Shown here: one piece after another, positions 42,840 through 54,227 of the stretch
Numbering within the stretch: the first letter of the stretch is position 1
Layout: the number at the start of each line of letters is the position of its first letter
From: Centrapalus pauciflorus
Lineage: Eukaryota; Streptophyta; Magnoliopsida; Asterales; Asteraceae
Length of the DNA: 64,000 nt
Direction of reading: 5' to 3'
NCBI GenBank assembly: GCA_020465985.1
Contig: JAANYP010004774.1
Coordinates: 62,001 to 126,000 of the forward strand
Notes under the pieces: generated by a model
Told to the model about the DNA's origin: nothing
Database searches by the model: none
Seen by the model: the letters and a program-made list of their open reading frames with translations, nothing else
Position numbers and translations under genes: made by a program

Positions 42840-45800
42840 GAGTTAATTACAAAAATGGTCCCTGTGGTATATCCTAAAAATTGGATTTGGTCCCTGAACT
42901 TTTAATTTTGCATAAACGGTCATTATTTTCACTGTTTGTTTGCAATTTTGGTCCATCAACCTATTAATTTTTCTAATATGACCAAATTACCCTTACTTTA
43001 GTGTAAACCATAGGGACCGTTTCTGCAATTAATATTTTAACTTTTTTTATTCTTAATTAAATAATTATTTTTTTAGTGTTACTTAACCTTAATAAACTAC
43101 TAAAAAAAATAAGAATTATTTAATTATTTATGTTGGTTCATAAATGATTTAAATATTTTTTAGTCTTAATTATTTTTAATTAACTATAATAAGAGTGTAA
43201 ACCTCTCAAAATTATTTTAAAAAAATCATTTATGTATATAAACTATTTTTTAGAGGTTTCATAAATAAAATACTATAAAAAACATTGACTATATAATTAT
43301 TTATGTTGGTTCATAAATTTGTAATAAAAAATATTTATGTTGGTCAAATATATTTTACTTTCGTCTTAAATAAAATTGGCCAAAAATTGTATTTTATAGT
43401 CCTTTCACTTTTTTATCAAAACAAGGTGATCATGGTAAAGTGATAAATCAAAATGGTTTAAATTTTGAGTTATTGATTTAATCGGATTAAAATTAAAGTC
43501 AATATGAATCTCAAACATGTTATACGACCTAAAACTTTAAATTGTTTTAGTGTAATTAAAAATTAAAACGATAAAACAATTGATACGTTAAATAAATAAA
43601 TTTGATTTGTCTTAGACCCTTTGGAAGTTTTATTAACTCGGTCGAGTTAGATGTTAAAATTTTATTTATTTAAGTTCTTCAACTATTTTTCCGCGAAGAG
43701 AAAACATATAAATTAAAAGGGGTTTTGATTACACATACACACACACACAAATGATTAAAATGTTTAATCATCTTGACTCCAATAAATAATTCATCATTGA
43801 AATAAATTATTCCGACCTAAAATTATGATGTTTTTTTCTAAAAGATTAATTGAAATCAAATTATTAGGTTTAAGTTTTTCAACAATGACATGATCTCTTG
43901 GTTTGATCGGAGCTTTTGAGATAAGTATTTTAATCGGAAGGATATTGATATTAATCTTTGTAACACCCCTCCCGATATCATAAATGCCACGTCAATACAA
44001 TGCACAGGTGACAATACACATATCATCTATATAACCCATGACAAAAGGATATCACAAAAGACTGTTAATTAAAAACTTTAACATACATAATCCCCCAGTT
44101 ATAGAGTCTCAAAGGACACTAACATAAACAACAGTAATCCGATCATTACACAACAAGCATAACGCTTCCCAGATAATTCCCAGTCCCAGATCAACAAGCA
44201 CGGCTACCTCTCCGTTCTTTGATTCCCTGAACATGGTAGACTCGAATACGTAAGCTCGGAAGCTCGTGAGTACGCGAGGGTTAGACTTTTCACATTAAAC
44301 ACATAACACACATACACGTAGCACCTACACACATCGCAATCTCTATCCCTGTCACACGCAACCAACATCACTATATAGGTATGAACACATAGCATGAGAT
44401 CCGAAGCCCTGCACACAGAATCACTGAGGGGACACTTCCCCGGCTAACGACCGTACGCACCGATGGTTAGCGAAAACCCTTTAGCACGGGCGCGAACCGG
44501 CTACAAGCCCTGCCGTGTATACACGCCCCAAGGACTGTTAGGGACAGTCAACCAGCGCGATCATCGCGAATCACCGTCCGTATGGAACTCATCATGGACC
44601 CCCGGACTGGATCTCATCTCATGCACATATAACACATGTGTGGGAATAGAATTACACCTGCCGCTCGCGTCCCTGTCTCATTCACAATACACAATATACA
44701 CATACACGATGCTAACTACACAGTAACGACCCGAAAAACGACCCCGCGGTTTAGAAAAGAACTCGGGTACTCACCTGACTGATTCGCAGAACTCTAAACC
44801 CCTTGATCAAACTCGGCCCGCTGTCTACTCGTCCCTGAAAGCACACAAATCCCTACGGTTAATTCCCATTCCATCGACACATAAAACGAATCACAATGAC
44901 CCGTACCCGACCCGGACCCTACACGACAAGTTAACCGAACCGGACTCAACGACCAACCCCAAACCAATCCTGAAGCCCAAACAAAGCCCGACCCGAAATC
45001 CCAACGAATCCCGACTCGAAAGCAACCCCAAATTCAGCCCAAACACCCTTACAGACCTCAACTCGAAAACCCGAGCAAGACCCGACACAATTCGGCCCCA
45101 AGTCCCCTTTTGAAACTCAATTCGAAATTCTCCTGCAGATCCATGCTCGCGCCGCAAGCCCCCTGCAGGTCACGCCGCGACGAAGCGAAACCTGAACCCT
45201 TGACCTGCGATTTCAGCTCTGCCTAGGAGGGTTAACCCCTCCCAATTCGATTTCAGCTCTCAAATAATTCATACAAACACTACATAACACGACTTTACAA
45301 GCTCAGAAGTTATATCCACAATTACAATTACAATAACTCAAGGTCTAGAGATTAATCATATGGTTTTACCTCTTGATCTCAAAAGCTTCAAAGAAGATGA
45401 AGATGGTGGAAGCAACTCAAGGCTTTACACTAAACTTGGAGCTTGAAGATGATTATCTTCTACTGGAGCTCACACAAACATACACACAATACCTTTTTAG
45501 GGTTCTTGCAAATGAAGGAAGGGAGAAAGGATCAGCACGTATATGTTTATCTCTATTTTAGCCGGTCCCGAACCCATTAACCCAAACCCGATATCACATT
45601 TTCACTATTAATATCCTTTTAACCCATTTAATCCCGTGATCTCAAATATATAATTTATCCGCTAAATTTATAATTCGGAGACACGCAAGCTCAATCTCGA
45701 CACATATCAATCCACGAAACGGGATATAATTGGACCCACCCAATATTAATAAAATATTTATCCACTAACATAATCTCACGCAATCATTTCAAAAACGGGA

Positions 45801-46588
45801 TGTTAAATCTTGTTATAAAGGTTTAATCGTTAAACTCATATCACATTGTTAAAATAAGTTTTAATAAAACGTTTTAATTTTTAAATGATTATAAGTTTTG
45901 AGAGGTTTACAATTTGATTGTTTGAATGATTTAAATAATAAAAATGTTGGTTCATAAATGAATTTTTTGACGATTAAAAGAGTTTAATGTGTTAAGATAC
46001 TTTTAGATATAAATGCTTTTTCTTAAAAAAAAATATAATAGTTTAATGTGTCAAAACTATAAATTTGGTTCATAAATAAATAATTATAAATTGAACGATT
46101 CAAAAGTTAAATGATTTTAATATATTTGTTTCTTAATTGGCTTTAATTAAATTGTTGGTTCATAAATAAATGTTTTATAATTTATTAAAGTTAATTAACA
46201 CTAAACAATAAACTATAGTTAATTACATAAATGGTCTTTGTGGTTTGACCAACATAAATATTTTTATTTATAAATGTATGAAGCAACATAAATAAATATA
46301 GTGTCAAAATATTTTATTTATGAAATCTCTATAAAAACAATTTCTAAAATAAATGATTTTTTTATTATAAATTTTGAGAGGTTTACACTTTAAATAAATT
46401 TAATTTAGACTAAAAAATATTTAAATCATTTATAAACCAACATAAATAAAACAAATCTATTCTTTTATATAGTTCATTTAAATTATTTAACACTAAAAAA
46501 TAAATTATTTGATTAAGAGTTAAAAGAATTAATTGCATAAATGATCCCTATGGTTTGCATCAAAATAAGGATAAATTGGTCATATTAG
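42840..46588. mobile_element. Large inverted-repeat (Mutator-like?) element interrupted by an LTR
   Basis: The left arm (about 42960-43280: AATATGACCAAATTACCC, AAACCATAGGGACCG, TTCTGCAATTAAT, and further to AACCTCTCAAAATTA) is the reverse complement of the right arm (about 46270-46588, ending TGATCCCTATGGTTTGC, AATTGGTCATATTAG). An extra AATGGTCCCTGTGG motif at 42855 faces the left arm, forming a small hairpin. Paired TTCATAAAT and TTATGAA units fill the arms. The interior is split by the element at 43959-45806. No transposase or 9-bp duplication was found, so the superfamily is inferred. Confidence 0.58.
43959..45806. mobile_element. Solo-LTR-like insertion, 1848 bp, 5-bp duplication ATCTT
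   Basis: Begins TGTAACACCCCTCCCG and ends ACGGGATGTTAA, with ATCTT on both sides (43954-43958 and 45807-45811). Ends of this kind are seen in plant gypsy LTRs read in either orientation. The GC content (about 44200-45250) is far above the surroundings. No gag, pol, primer site or second LTR. Minus-strand frame 44891-45157 and plus frame 45373-45561 lack any domain. Confidence 0.66.
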
Positions 46589-46738
46589 AAAGTGAATAAT
46601 AAGTAATAAAATTGCATTCACCTAACAGTTTAAAAACCGTAACGACTGAATATGAACATTATGACAGGACATGGAAGAGTAGGTACTTATGAACATTGTC
46701 GCTAATATGGCAAATTGTGTTTTCTTAATTAATAATAC

Positions 46739-47763
46739 GGGTTAATTACGCAAAAAAAACCCCAACTCGTCATTTTTTTGTGATTAAAAACCCCAAACCA
46801 TTTTCGTTGCATAGAGAACCGTGAACTAACTAAAAATCAGTAAATTAATGTTTTATCTATGGGTAACCGGTTATTAATCCTCCGTGGACCGGTAAATAAC
46901 ATACGTGAAATAAATTTAATTGTTGAAACCGGTTGTCAAATATTATACATCATTTAAAACCCCGTTGATGATGTAATCCCGTTTAAAAATTACAATAAAT
47001 TTATCAACGGGGAGCTTAAATGATGTGTAATACTTGGCAACCGGATTCTACAATTAAAATTTATTTCACGTAAGTTATTTACGGTACACGTAGGATTAAT
47101 AACCGGTTTCAACCGGTTATCCATTAATTTACTGATTTTTCGTTAGTTCGGGGTTTTCTATGCAACGAAAAATAGTTTGGGGTTTTAATCACAAAAAACT
47201 GACAAATTGAATGTTTTTTTGCAAATTGTCGCTAATATGGAAAATTGTGTTTTCTTAATTTATAATACGGGATAATTGCGCAAAAAAAACCCCAACTCGT
47301 CATTTTTTTGTGATTAAAAAACCCAAACCATTTTCGTTGCATAGAAAACCGTAAGCTAACTAAAGATCAGTAAATCAAGGATTTATCTATGGGTAACCGG
47401 TTATTAATCCTCCGTGAACCGGTAAATAACATACGTGAAATAAATTTAATTGTTGAAACCGGTTGTCAAATATTAATCATTTAAACCCCCGTTGATGATA
47501 TAATCCCATTTAAAAATTAAAATTAAAAATTATCAACGGGGGGTTTAAATGATGTGTAATACTTGGCAACCGGATTCTACAATTAAAATTTATTTCACGT
47601 AAGTTATTTACCGGTACACGTTGGATTCAAAAGGTTTCAACCGGTTATCCATTGATTTACTGATTTTTAGTTAGTTCGGGGTTTTTCTATGCAACAAAAT
47701 ATGGTTTGGGGTTTTAATCACAAAAAAAACTGACAAATTGAATGTTTTTTGCGCAATTATCCC
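46739..47763. repeat. Two tandem copies of a full-length palindromic MITE
   Basis: Copy 1 (46739-about 47222) and copy 2 (47269-47763) start GGG(T/A)TAATT(A/G)CGC, AAAAAAAACCCCAACTCG and end with the complement (CAAATTGAATGTTTTTT, GCGCAATTATCCC). Each is one hairpin of about 240 bp per arm centred on CCCCGTTGATGAT and ATCAACGGGG. The segment between, TTGTCGCTAATATGG, AAATTGTGTTTTCTTAATT, also precedes copy 1 at 46696, so flank plus element was tandemly duplicated with a unit of about 530 bp. Confidence 0.9.
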
Positions 47764-48292
47764 TTAAATCCATCATCACATTAATGTTTTATTTATGATC
47801 CATATTCCAATTAATTTGATTTTCATCTTTATTTAATGCATTGTACATAATATCTTTATGATATTATTATATTATAAGTAATTTAACTATTTATTTTTAT
47901 GTTAAACTCAAAATTAAGTAAGCATCGAATGAGTTCATTTTAAATATAAATTAACTATTAATGTAATTACCTTAATTATTTGATTGGTTTACCATAATAA
48001 TAATGTTAATTATACTAACAAAATATATCAAATACAACATTTATTTTACAAAAAAAAAAAAAGGGTTTAACCCTTTAATTTAAAGATGAAACAGTACCTT
48101 TATCTTGTTTTAAAAGAAAACAATCATTGGGCTATTCAGGCTAGAGGCTCAGAGCAGTAGATATAATAATATGGGCCAGGCTTCAGCCCATACTTGGTCT
48201 GTTAGTCCCTCTTTCTGGTTTTGAGGCAATTTATGTCTTGTGGGCTGATAGCTGAAAGCCTAAAAATCACCAAGTACAACAGATGGGCTAAT
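47764..48292. other. Unassigned sequence
   Basis: AT-rich to 48110, then a less AT-rich stretch (GGGCTATTCAGGCTAGAGGC, TGGGCCAGGCTTCAGCCC) with no frame. Nothing recognised. Confidence 0.4.
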
Positions 48293-48474
48293 TTTTTTTT
48301 TTGAATGGCAAACTAACCTATTCTTAGTCCTAAATTACCTTTTTTTTGTCCCAAATTAGAACTTCAGAACTTACTTCCACCACCTAAATTACAACTTGCC
48401 TTCAGCGAAAATCGAACCCGTAACCTCACACTTACATGACACCTCTCATACCAAATGAACTAAACCTCATTAGT
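48293..48474 (-). mobile_element. SINE, minus strand
   Basis: Read on the minus strand: TTTGGTATGAGAGGTGTC (A-box region), ACGGGTTCGATTTTCGC (B box GGTTCGA), AAGGCAAGTTGTAATTTAGG, TGGTGGAAGTAAG, and a terminal CATTCAAAAAAAAAAA tail at 48293. The B box, body and tail match the SINE at 61025-61168. SINEs are transcribed by RNA polymerase III from internal A and B boxes and mobilised by LINEs. No clear target duplication here. Confidence 0.8.
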
Positions 48475-48739
48475 ATAGAATATTGTATAGAATATACAAC
48501 GTTGTTACTGTTGATTTCTACTTTTGTTATAGTGAATAATTTCTTACATATTTTTTAAAAGTGTAAAAGTCCCTAAATTTATAATTTTAAAAGAGATTTA
48601 TATCGTTAAGTATTGATTTTTTTTCCAAACCGATTAGATCGTTCCGTTTTTCGAATTTGAAGTACTGTGGATCTTAATGACTCTTTTACTTTTATACTTC
48701 TATCGATACCTTCTATGATGATTTATTATATTGTGACAA
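48475..48739. other. AT-rich stretch without genes
   Basis: Nothing recognised apart from flanks of neighbouring elements. Confidence 0.4.
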
Positions 48740-49753
48740 TCTATCTATACTATGAGGGTGTTTGGTTTTGCGTTATGAACAAGATTATCAGCTTATTACG
48801 TTACAATAACGCAAATAATTAGTTTTAAGTGTTTGGATTGCATACGTTAATAAGTGATTATTTGCGTTTAGCGTTAATCTTACCACACTTTTTCATAAGT
48901 TAAAAATTGTAGCTTATTTGCTTCATAAGTGATTATTTGGTCATTTTACAAGTAAAAACGCAAATCCAAACACTTTAAAAACTGATTATTTGATAATTAT
49001 GATAGCAAACAGCAGAAGTTAAACCAAACACTACATTTCCTGCAGCACTTTTTGTTACAGCTATTATCTGATTATTAGTTTCCAAAACGCTACAGCATTT
49101 TTTCAAACGCAAAACCAAACACCCTCATATCTATGCCATTTTTTTAATTCATTTTCCAAATTTACTACCTTAACTTATTACATTAAATTTTGATTTTAAT
49201 TTTTTCATTAAGAATTAATATTAAATTAATATTTACCTAAAATAAATATGTGTCTTATTATCCTTAATGATCATAGTTAAATCCAAATGTAAAAATTTGG
49301 ATTTAAATGTGGAAGTGTAGTAAATAAAGTTAAAAATTTTTGTTAATTATTTTGCTAACAATATTTAAAATTTAACTGATAAAACTTCAATTGTGAATAT
49401 GATAAATTTTGATTGTTGATTTTTAGATATTCCGTTTTTATATTTTGTCATTTTCAAAATATATACACATTCACATAATTGAAGTTTTTTTTCTTACATT
49501 AATATTTCATATTTGAAGTTAATAAAAATTAAAAGAAACATTTTTTGTAAACACATATTATCTGTTTTTAATAATACAAGTTAATAATATTTTTTTTATT
49601 TAATGTCAAACAACTAAGTATTTTTTATCTTTAATTTAACTAGCTTTCAATTTTTTTTATTTTAATTATATATAAATTTTATAATAATTTATTAAAATAT
49701 AAAAAAATATGTAATTCCTAAATCAACTCATGTAATACATGGGTTGATTAACC
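48740..49753 (+). mobile_element. Helitron-like element with nested MITE
   Basis: Begins TCTATCTATACTAT after A, is interrupted by the MITE 48754-49126, and resumes ATATCTATGCCATTTTTTT. A hairpin-like ACTCATGTAATACATGGGTT near 49725 resembles a Helitron 3' hairpin, but the end reads AACCTAT instead of CTAG, so the right boundary is approximate. Confidence 0.5.
48754..49126. mobile_element. PIF/Harbinger MITE, GAGGGTGTTT type, copy 2
   Basis: Starts GAGGGTGTTTGGTTTTGCGT and ends ACGCAAAACCAAACACCCTC. The inner blocks match the element at 32894-33516. It is flanked by TAT and ATA, so the expected TTA duplication is not clean. Confidence 0.87.
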
Positions 49754-50287
49754 TATATATTATAATTTAACAAAATAATTCATGTCATATGTCACTTCTA
49801 CAATACAAGAAAATTTTATTTTTCCACCTCTTTTTCCAAATTTAACACCTTAACTTAATTGAATTAAATTTTGACTTTATTTTTTTTCATTAATTAGTTA
49901 GTAATAAATTAGATTTTGTAACATTTAAAATTAATGTTTACCTAAAATAAATATCTATCATTATTATCCATAATAATCATAATTAGATCCAAATGTAAAA
50001 ATTTGAATTAGTCGTAGAAATTATTATTATTATGTTTAATAACTGAAAACATCAAATGTCACGTGTCACATTTACGTTCACCAAAAAGATAATTACAACT
50101 TATAAAAAATAAAAGATATATACAATTAATATTTTTAAAAAAGATAAATATACTCTATTTTTTAATATGTAAATAATAAAAAATAAACACAATTATTATT
50201 TTTGTATGTTTCTATTTTTACTCATATACATTTTATATAAATAAATTTAATTAAAAGTATCCACGTAATACGTGGGTTATAAACTAG
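49754..50287 (+). mobile_element. Helitron, 3' end clear
   Basis: Ends with the hairpin CCACGTAATACGTGGG, then TTATAAACTAG at 50287, followed by T. The 5' end near 49754 (CTATATATTATAATTT, CATGTCATATGTCAC) is approximate. AT-rich, no gene. Confidence 0.68.
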
Positions 50288-50695
50288 TTTATGTATATTA
50301 ATAACCAAATTGGGATCATAAAAAAATTGTTATTATTATTATGAATTTTTTTTACCAATACCAAAAAATAATTAAATTATGTTGTTATTTAATGTTATAA
50401 ACCTTTTAGAAATGACGTTTTTAATGATCTTTTCACTTCAAATCGAAGTGTTAATCAATGCAACAAGAATTTGTATTACGAAAAACGGTTAGGTATTTAT
50501 GATATTTATTTGAGATACTAATAATTTTCTTTATCTTAAATAGTTGTTTATATTTTGGTATTTATTTATATGCAGACATTTATTCGTATGTAAATCGAAA
50601 AAATAATAGTAATTATAAAGTTATGAGTAATGAACTAAAATTCAAGGGTTAAATACATATTTATACAATAATTAATTTAATATTTACCATATCTA
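50288..50695. other. AT-rich stretch without genes
   Basis: Nothing recognised. Confidence 0.4.
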
Positions 50696-51046
50696 TCTAT
50701 ACTATTAAAAGAGTAACTATAATAAATAAATTTAACCTATATCTATCCATATCTAATATAATCTACTTTTAAATTCAAATCAAATCAAATCAAATCCAAC
50801 AAAATCTAATACTCTAATAACTTATTACTTATAATATAATATAATAAAAGTTTAAAATATTTTAAAAAATAATTATTATTCATGTGTGTGTAGAATTATA
50901 AAAAATTTATAATTAAAGGTCATAATAAATAATAGTATCATTATTATATATATTTGTTTAAAAATAATATTTATATTTTTACCTTTTAGTTTATTATATT
51001 TTATATATATTAAAAATATCCGCGTAATACGCGGGTAATAAACTAG
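50696..51046 (+). mobile_element. Short complete Helitron, 351 bp
   Basis: Starts TCTATACTATTAAAAGAGTA after A and ends CCGCGTAATACGCGGG, TAATAAACTAG before T. The 3' end is the same as that of the 20812-22221 Helitron. Too short to code for anything; mobilised in trans by inference. Confidence 0.88.
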
Positions 51047-51700
51047 TATGTAATAAACTAAAATTTTATCAACCACAATCAAGTTTTAATTTTTTTTAAA
51101 TCAATTTATGTAATTAGTTTGTTATGTGAAATAATTTTAGAAGTAAAATCATAATAAAAAATACTTAAATGTTTTATTATGCAATGAATTTTATCATTTT
51201 TACCCATTTACATAACGCTTAATTATTTCATCAATTAATACAATCAACAAACTTATAACATTTTTGTGACTAAATCGTTTTTATTTTGGTTATGTAAGTC
51301 TCTAAACTATATTTGTTTTTATTCAAATGTATATATTTTTTGATTGCTATCGGTTAAAACGGTAAAACACAACCGATAAAATAAAGATCTAGAGACTTAA
51401 TCGCTAAAATGAAAAAAAATGTAGGTTTTTTCAATAACGATCGCATGAAAAATCGGTCAAACGCGTCAAATAGTTATTTTTAAATATGATAAAAATAGTT
51501 TAAAGTTTTAAAGAAACAAAAAAAATTATGAATTTGATCATAAAAATTATAAAAAAAAGGTTTATAGGATAATTATAATATAAAAAAATTAATATGTTGT
51601 CTGGAAGGTTGCATAAATATACATTTAATTATTTTTGAATTAATTTTAATGCTTTTAATATTTATTCAGCAAATATAATTCCAATTTCCAAACGATACAG
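51047..51700. other. AT-rich sequence upstream of the RNA-binding protein gene
   Basis: No frame or element recognised; it may include distal promoter sequence of the gene at 51978. Confidence 0.4.
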
Positions 51701-51706
51701 ACGGGA

Positions 51707-51714
51707 ACACGTGT
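51707..51714. promoter_or_regulatory. ACACGTGT box (G-box / ABRE-like)
   Basis: A palindromic ACACGTGT lies 264 bp upstream of the start codon of the RNA-binding protein gene. CACGTG cores bind bZIP and bHLH factors in light, clock and abscisic-acid responses. Binding is inferred from sequence only. Confidence 0.65.
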
Positions 51715-51721
51715 GGATGAC

Positions 51722-51751
51722 AAAATATCTACTCTAGTGATAAAAATATCT
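51722..51751 (+). promoter_or_regulatory. Two perfect evening elements
   Basis: AAAATATCT occurs at 51722-51730 and again at 51743-51751, 21 bp apart (two helical turns). This is the exact evening element bound by CCA1/LHY-type MYB factors in circadian promoters. The Arabidopsis homologue GRP7 (CCR2) is a known evening-phased clock output gene, so the context is apt. Confidence 0.78.
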
Positions 51752-51862
51752 CCTTAACAAAGGTTACTTTTTTACCAACCATGGTTAATACTGCTTACAT
51801 ACATTTGAGACCATGGTTAAGCGAGCGGCAAGGAGCGCACTGCGCACTCGGATCAACCTAAC

Positions 51863-51899
51863 AAACCCTAGTTTTCATCCCTAACCTCTGCCTATATAA
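51863..51899 (+). promoter_or_regulatory. Telo box and TATA box of the RNA-binding protein gene
   Basis: AAACCCTA at 51863-51870 is a telo box, common near the start of highly expressed plant genes. TATATAA at 51893-51899 lies 79 bp before the ATG, predicting transcription start at about 51925-51930 and a leader of about 50 nt that is rich in C and T. Confidence 0.75.
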
Positions 51900-51977
51900 C
51901 AATTCCACATTTCCCTATTCTCACCCAAATCTTCACTATTTTCTCATTGTTTCTCTCCCTTTTTTCCTGTTCAAAAA

Positions 51978-52709
51978 ATGGCTGCCGCAGATGTTGAATT
52001 CAGATGTTTCGTCGGTGGTCTTGCATGGGCAACCTCCGACCAATCACTTGAAGAAGCATTTTCTCAGTATGGCGAGATCATCGATTCGAAGGTCCGTTAT
52101 GTCGCTGTGATGTGATTCGGAATTGGATCCGTGACGATTCGGTTTTGTTTGGCAAATCACTCTTCTGTTACTGTTACTTTTACTATGGTTCTTTCATCTG
52201 TTACTGTTTCTGTTACTTTTTTGCTATCTTAAACGGTACGTTCATCCTCTTTCGTAATGAGGTGACTATCGATCGATTTTATGATTGATTCAGTGTTTAT
52301 TTTGTTGTTAAAATTTTTTGTTATTTGACGTTATTTTATGTTTTATATTTTGCAGATTATCAATGATCGTGAGACAGGTAGATCTAGGGGATTTGGATTT
52401 GTGACCTTCAAGGACGAGCGATCTTTGAAAGACGCGATCGAAGGGATGAACGGTCAGAACCTCGACGGACGTAACATCACAGTCAACGAGGCTCAGTCTC
52501 GCAGCGGTGGATACGGAGGTGGACGCCGTGAAGGAGGAGGAGGAGGATACGGTGGTGGCCGTCGTGAAGGAGGCGGTGGATACGGCGGTGGTCGTCGTGA
52601 AGGATATGGTCCATATGGTGGTAGCCGTGACCGTGGATACGGTGGCAGTGACGGTGGATCTCGTTACTCCAGAGGAGGCGGTGATTCTGAAGGAAACTGG
52701 AGGAATTAG
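51978..52709 (+). CDS. Glycine-rich RNA-binding protein (class IVa, GRP7/GRP8 type), two exons
   Basis: Exons 51978-52091 and 52356-52709 encode 155 aa. Residues 1-85 form an RNA recognition motif with RNP2 CFVGGL (10-15) and RNP1 RGFGFVTF (49-56); the rest is a Gly-rich tail with GGYGGGRREG repeats and SRYSRGGGDSEGNWRN at the end. The family binds RNA in nucleus and cytoplasm and acts in splicing, stability, cold and stress responses and clock output; Arabidopsis GRP7 autoregulates by alternative splicing. The 264-bp intron (GTCCGT...TTGCAG) splits the domain after DSK, the conserved site. ATG is preceded by AAAAA and followed by G. An in-frame TGA at 52113 would truncate a retained-intron product. 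No defects seen. Codon use is GC-richer than its surroundings. A long minus-strand frame over exon 2 is a shadow. Confidence 0.97.
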
Positions 52710-53106
52710 ATTATAAACAGTTAGGTGTGAATCGAGCGTTCTATCTATATTCATTAGGATTAAAGTTATCAATCTTGTTCGTTCGTATTTTCGTCTGTTC
52801 TCGGTTATCTATATGATCTCTGCAAACTATGAATCTAGATGGCATTTTCCCAAATCGAATCGTGTTGGAATCGTTTGATTTGATTATGATAGTTGAATCC
52901 GTTGCAATAATTTGGTATGATTTTTATCTCGTTTTCAGGGCATTCAAATTTTAAAGGCTGCAAACATGCTACAGATGCCTTTGTCAAATTTTTGGTTTGA
53001 TGGTTTATTTAACAAAAGGCCCAATCTTAAGAATCGTGACTGGGCTGAGATAGGCCCAATTATGGGAAACTATAATATGAATCAATAATTGCAAATCTTA
53101 TAATAT
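52710..53106 (+). other. 3' untranslated and downstream region of the RNA-binding protein gene
   Basis: T-rich sequence after the stop (TCTTGTTCGTTCG, TTTTCGTCTG) is probable 3' untranslated region; no exact poly-A signal can be chosen. The rest, to 53106, holds no frame. Confidence 0.5.
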
Positions 53107-53589
53107 TTTATACTATTAAAAGAGTAACTATACTCAATTCTGGTGAAGCAACGTGTCGTCACATTGAATCGACACGTGGCAGTTATACATTTTTAAAAGA
53201 ATAAAGAATTTTAAATCAAATCTATCCAAATCTAATATAATCCACTTTTAAATTCAAATCAAACAAAATCTAATACTCTACTAACTTATTAATTAAATCT
53301 ATCCAAATATAATATAATTCATTTTTAAATTCAGATCAAATCAAACAAAATCTAATAATTTACTAACTTATTAATTATAAGATAATATAATAAAAGTTTA
53401 AAAAAATATATAAGAAAATAATTACTCTTCGTATATATTTATAATTATACAAAATTAATAGGTTATAATAAATAATAATATCACCTTGTATACTTTTGTT
53501 TAAAGAATAATATTTATATTTTTATCTTATTATTTATTATATTTTATATATATTAAAAATATCCATGTAATACGCGGGTAATAAACTAG
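53107..53589 (+). mobile_element. Helitron, same family as 20812 and 50696
   Basis: TATACTATTAAAAGAGTAAC, ACGTGTCGTCACATTGAATC and GACACGTGGCAG match the other 5' ends. The 3' end reads CCATGTAATACGCGGG, TAATAAACTAG, then T. The first bases (TT instead of TC) and one hairpin base are mutated. It lies about 400 bp downstream of the RNA-binding protein gene. Confidence 0.82.
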
Positions 53590-54227
53590 TACATATATAT
53601 ACATGTATATATTAAAAAAATCATCTAGTGACTTGTCACTTTCACAATTCATCAAAATAAAGAAATACAATTTATGAAAATAAAAAATATATATAATTTA
53701 TTACTTTTAAAACATAAATACACTTATTATTTTTAAGTGTATAAATAATAAGTAAATATAATTTATTATTTTTAAAATGATAAATACATTTTATAATTTA
53801 TAAATATAATTTGTAATAAAATATTTAATATGATATTATATATAAACTAAGATAAAATATTAATGAATAAATAATTGGGTGTTGGGATTGTATTTTTAAA
53901 AATAAGTTTATAAGTTTTATAAGCTAATAAATAAAAAAAATCAATGGTTAAAAAGGCATATTTTGCAGTACTGCTGAAGATATTGTTTGCTTTTGAAATC
54001 ACAAATCTAAATCAAACTGTGAAAATGTATCTATAATTTTAATAAATAAGTAAATAACTAACTATTATCAGGGCCCCTTTAACATTAATGTTTAGGATAA
54101 TTTAAAAAAAAAAACCTCAAACAATTTTTCACCGCAGAATAAATTTCGAACAGGGAAAGACTTATAAAATTAAAATGTTGCCGGTTATAATAAGTTGTTA
54201 TGCTTATATGGCGTCTACGTGACATTA
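53590..54227. other. AT-rich stretch without genes
   Basis: May contain the start of another Helitron relic (CATCTAGTGACTTGTCAC near 53620). Nothing else recognised. Confidence 0.4.

Noticed and set aside
44891..45157. 88-aa minus-strand frame in the GC-rich LTR-like insert
   Set aside because: Repetitive R/G/L/F composition with no gag, pol or host motif.
52308..52772. 154-aa minus-strand frame over exon 2 of the RNA-binding protein gene
   Set aside because: It is the complement of the glycine-rich repeats (Ser/Thr/Val-rich low complexity); the plus strand has the recognisable domain and splice sites.
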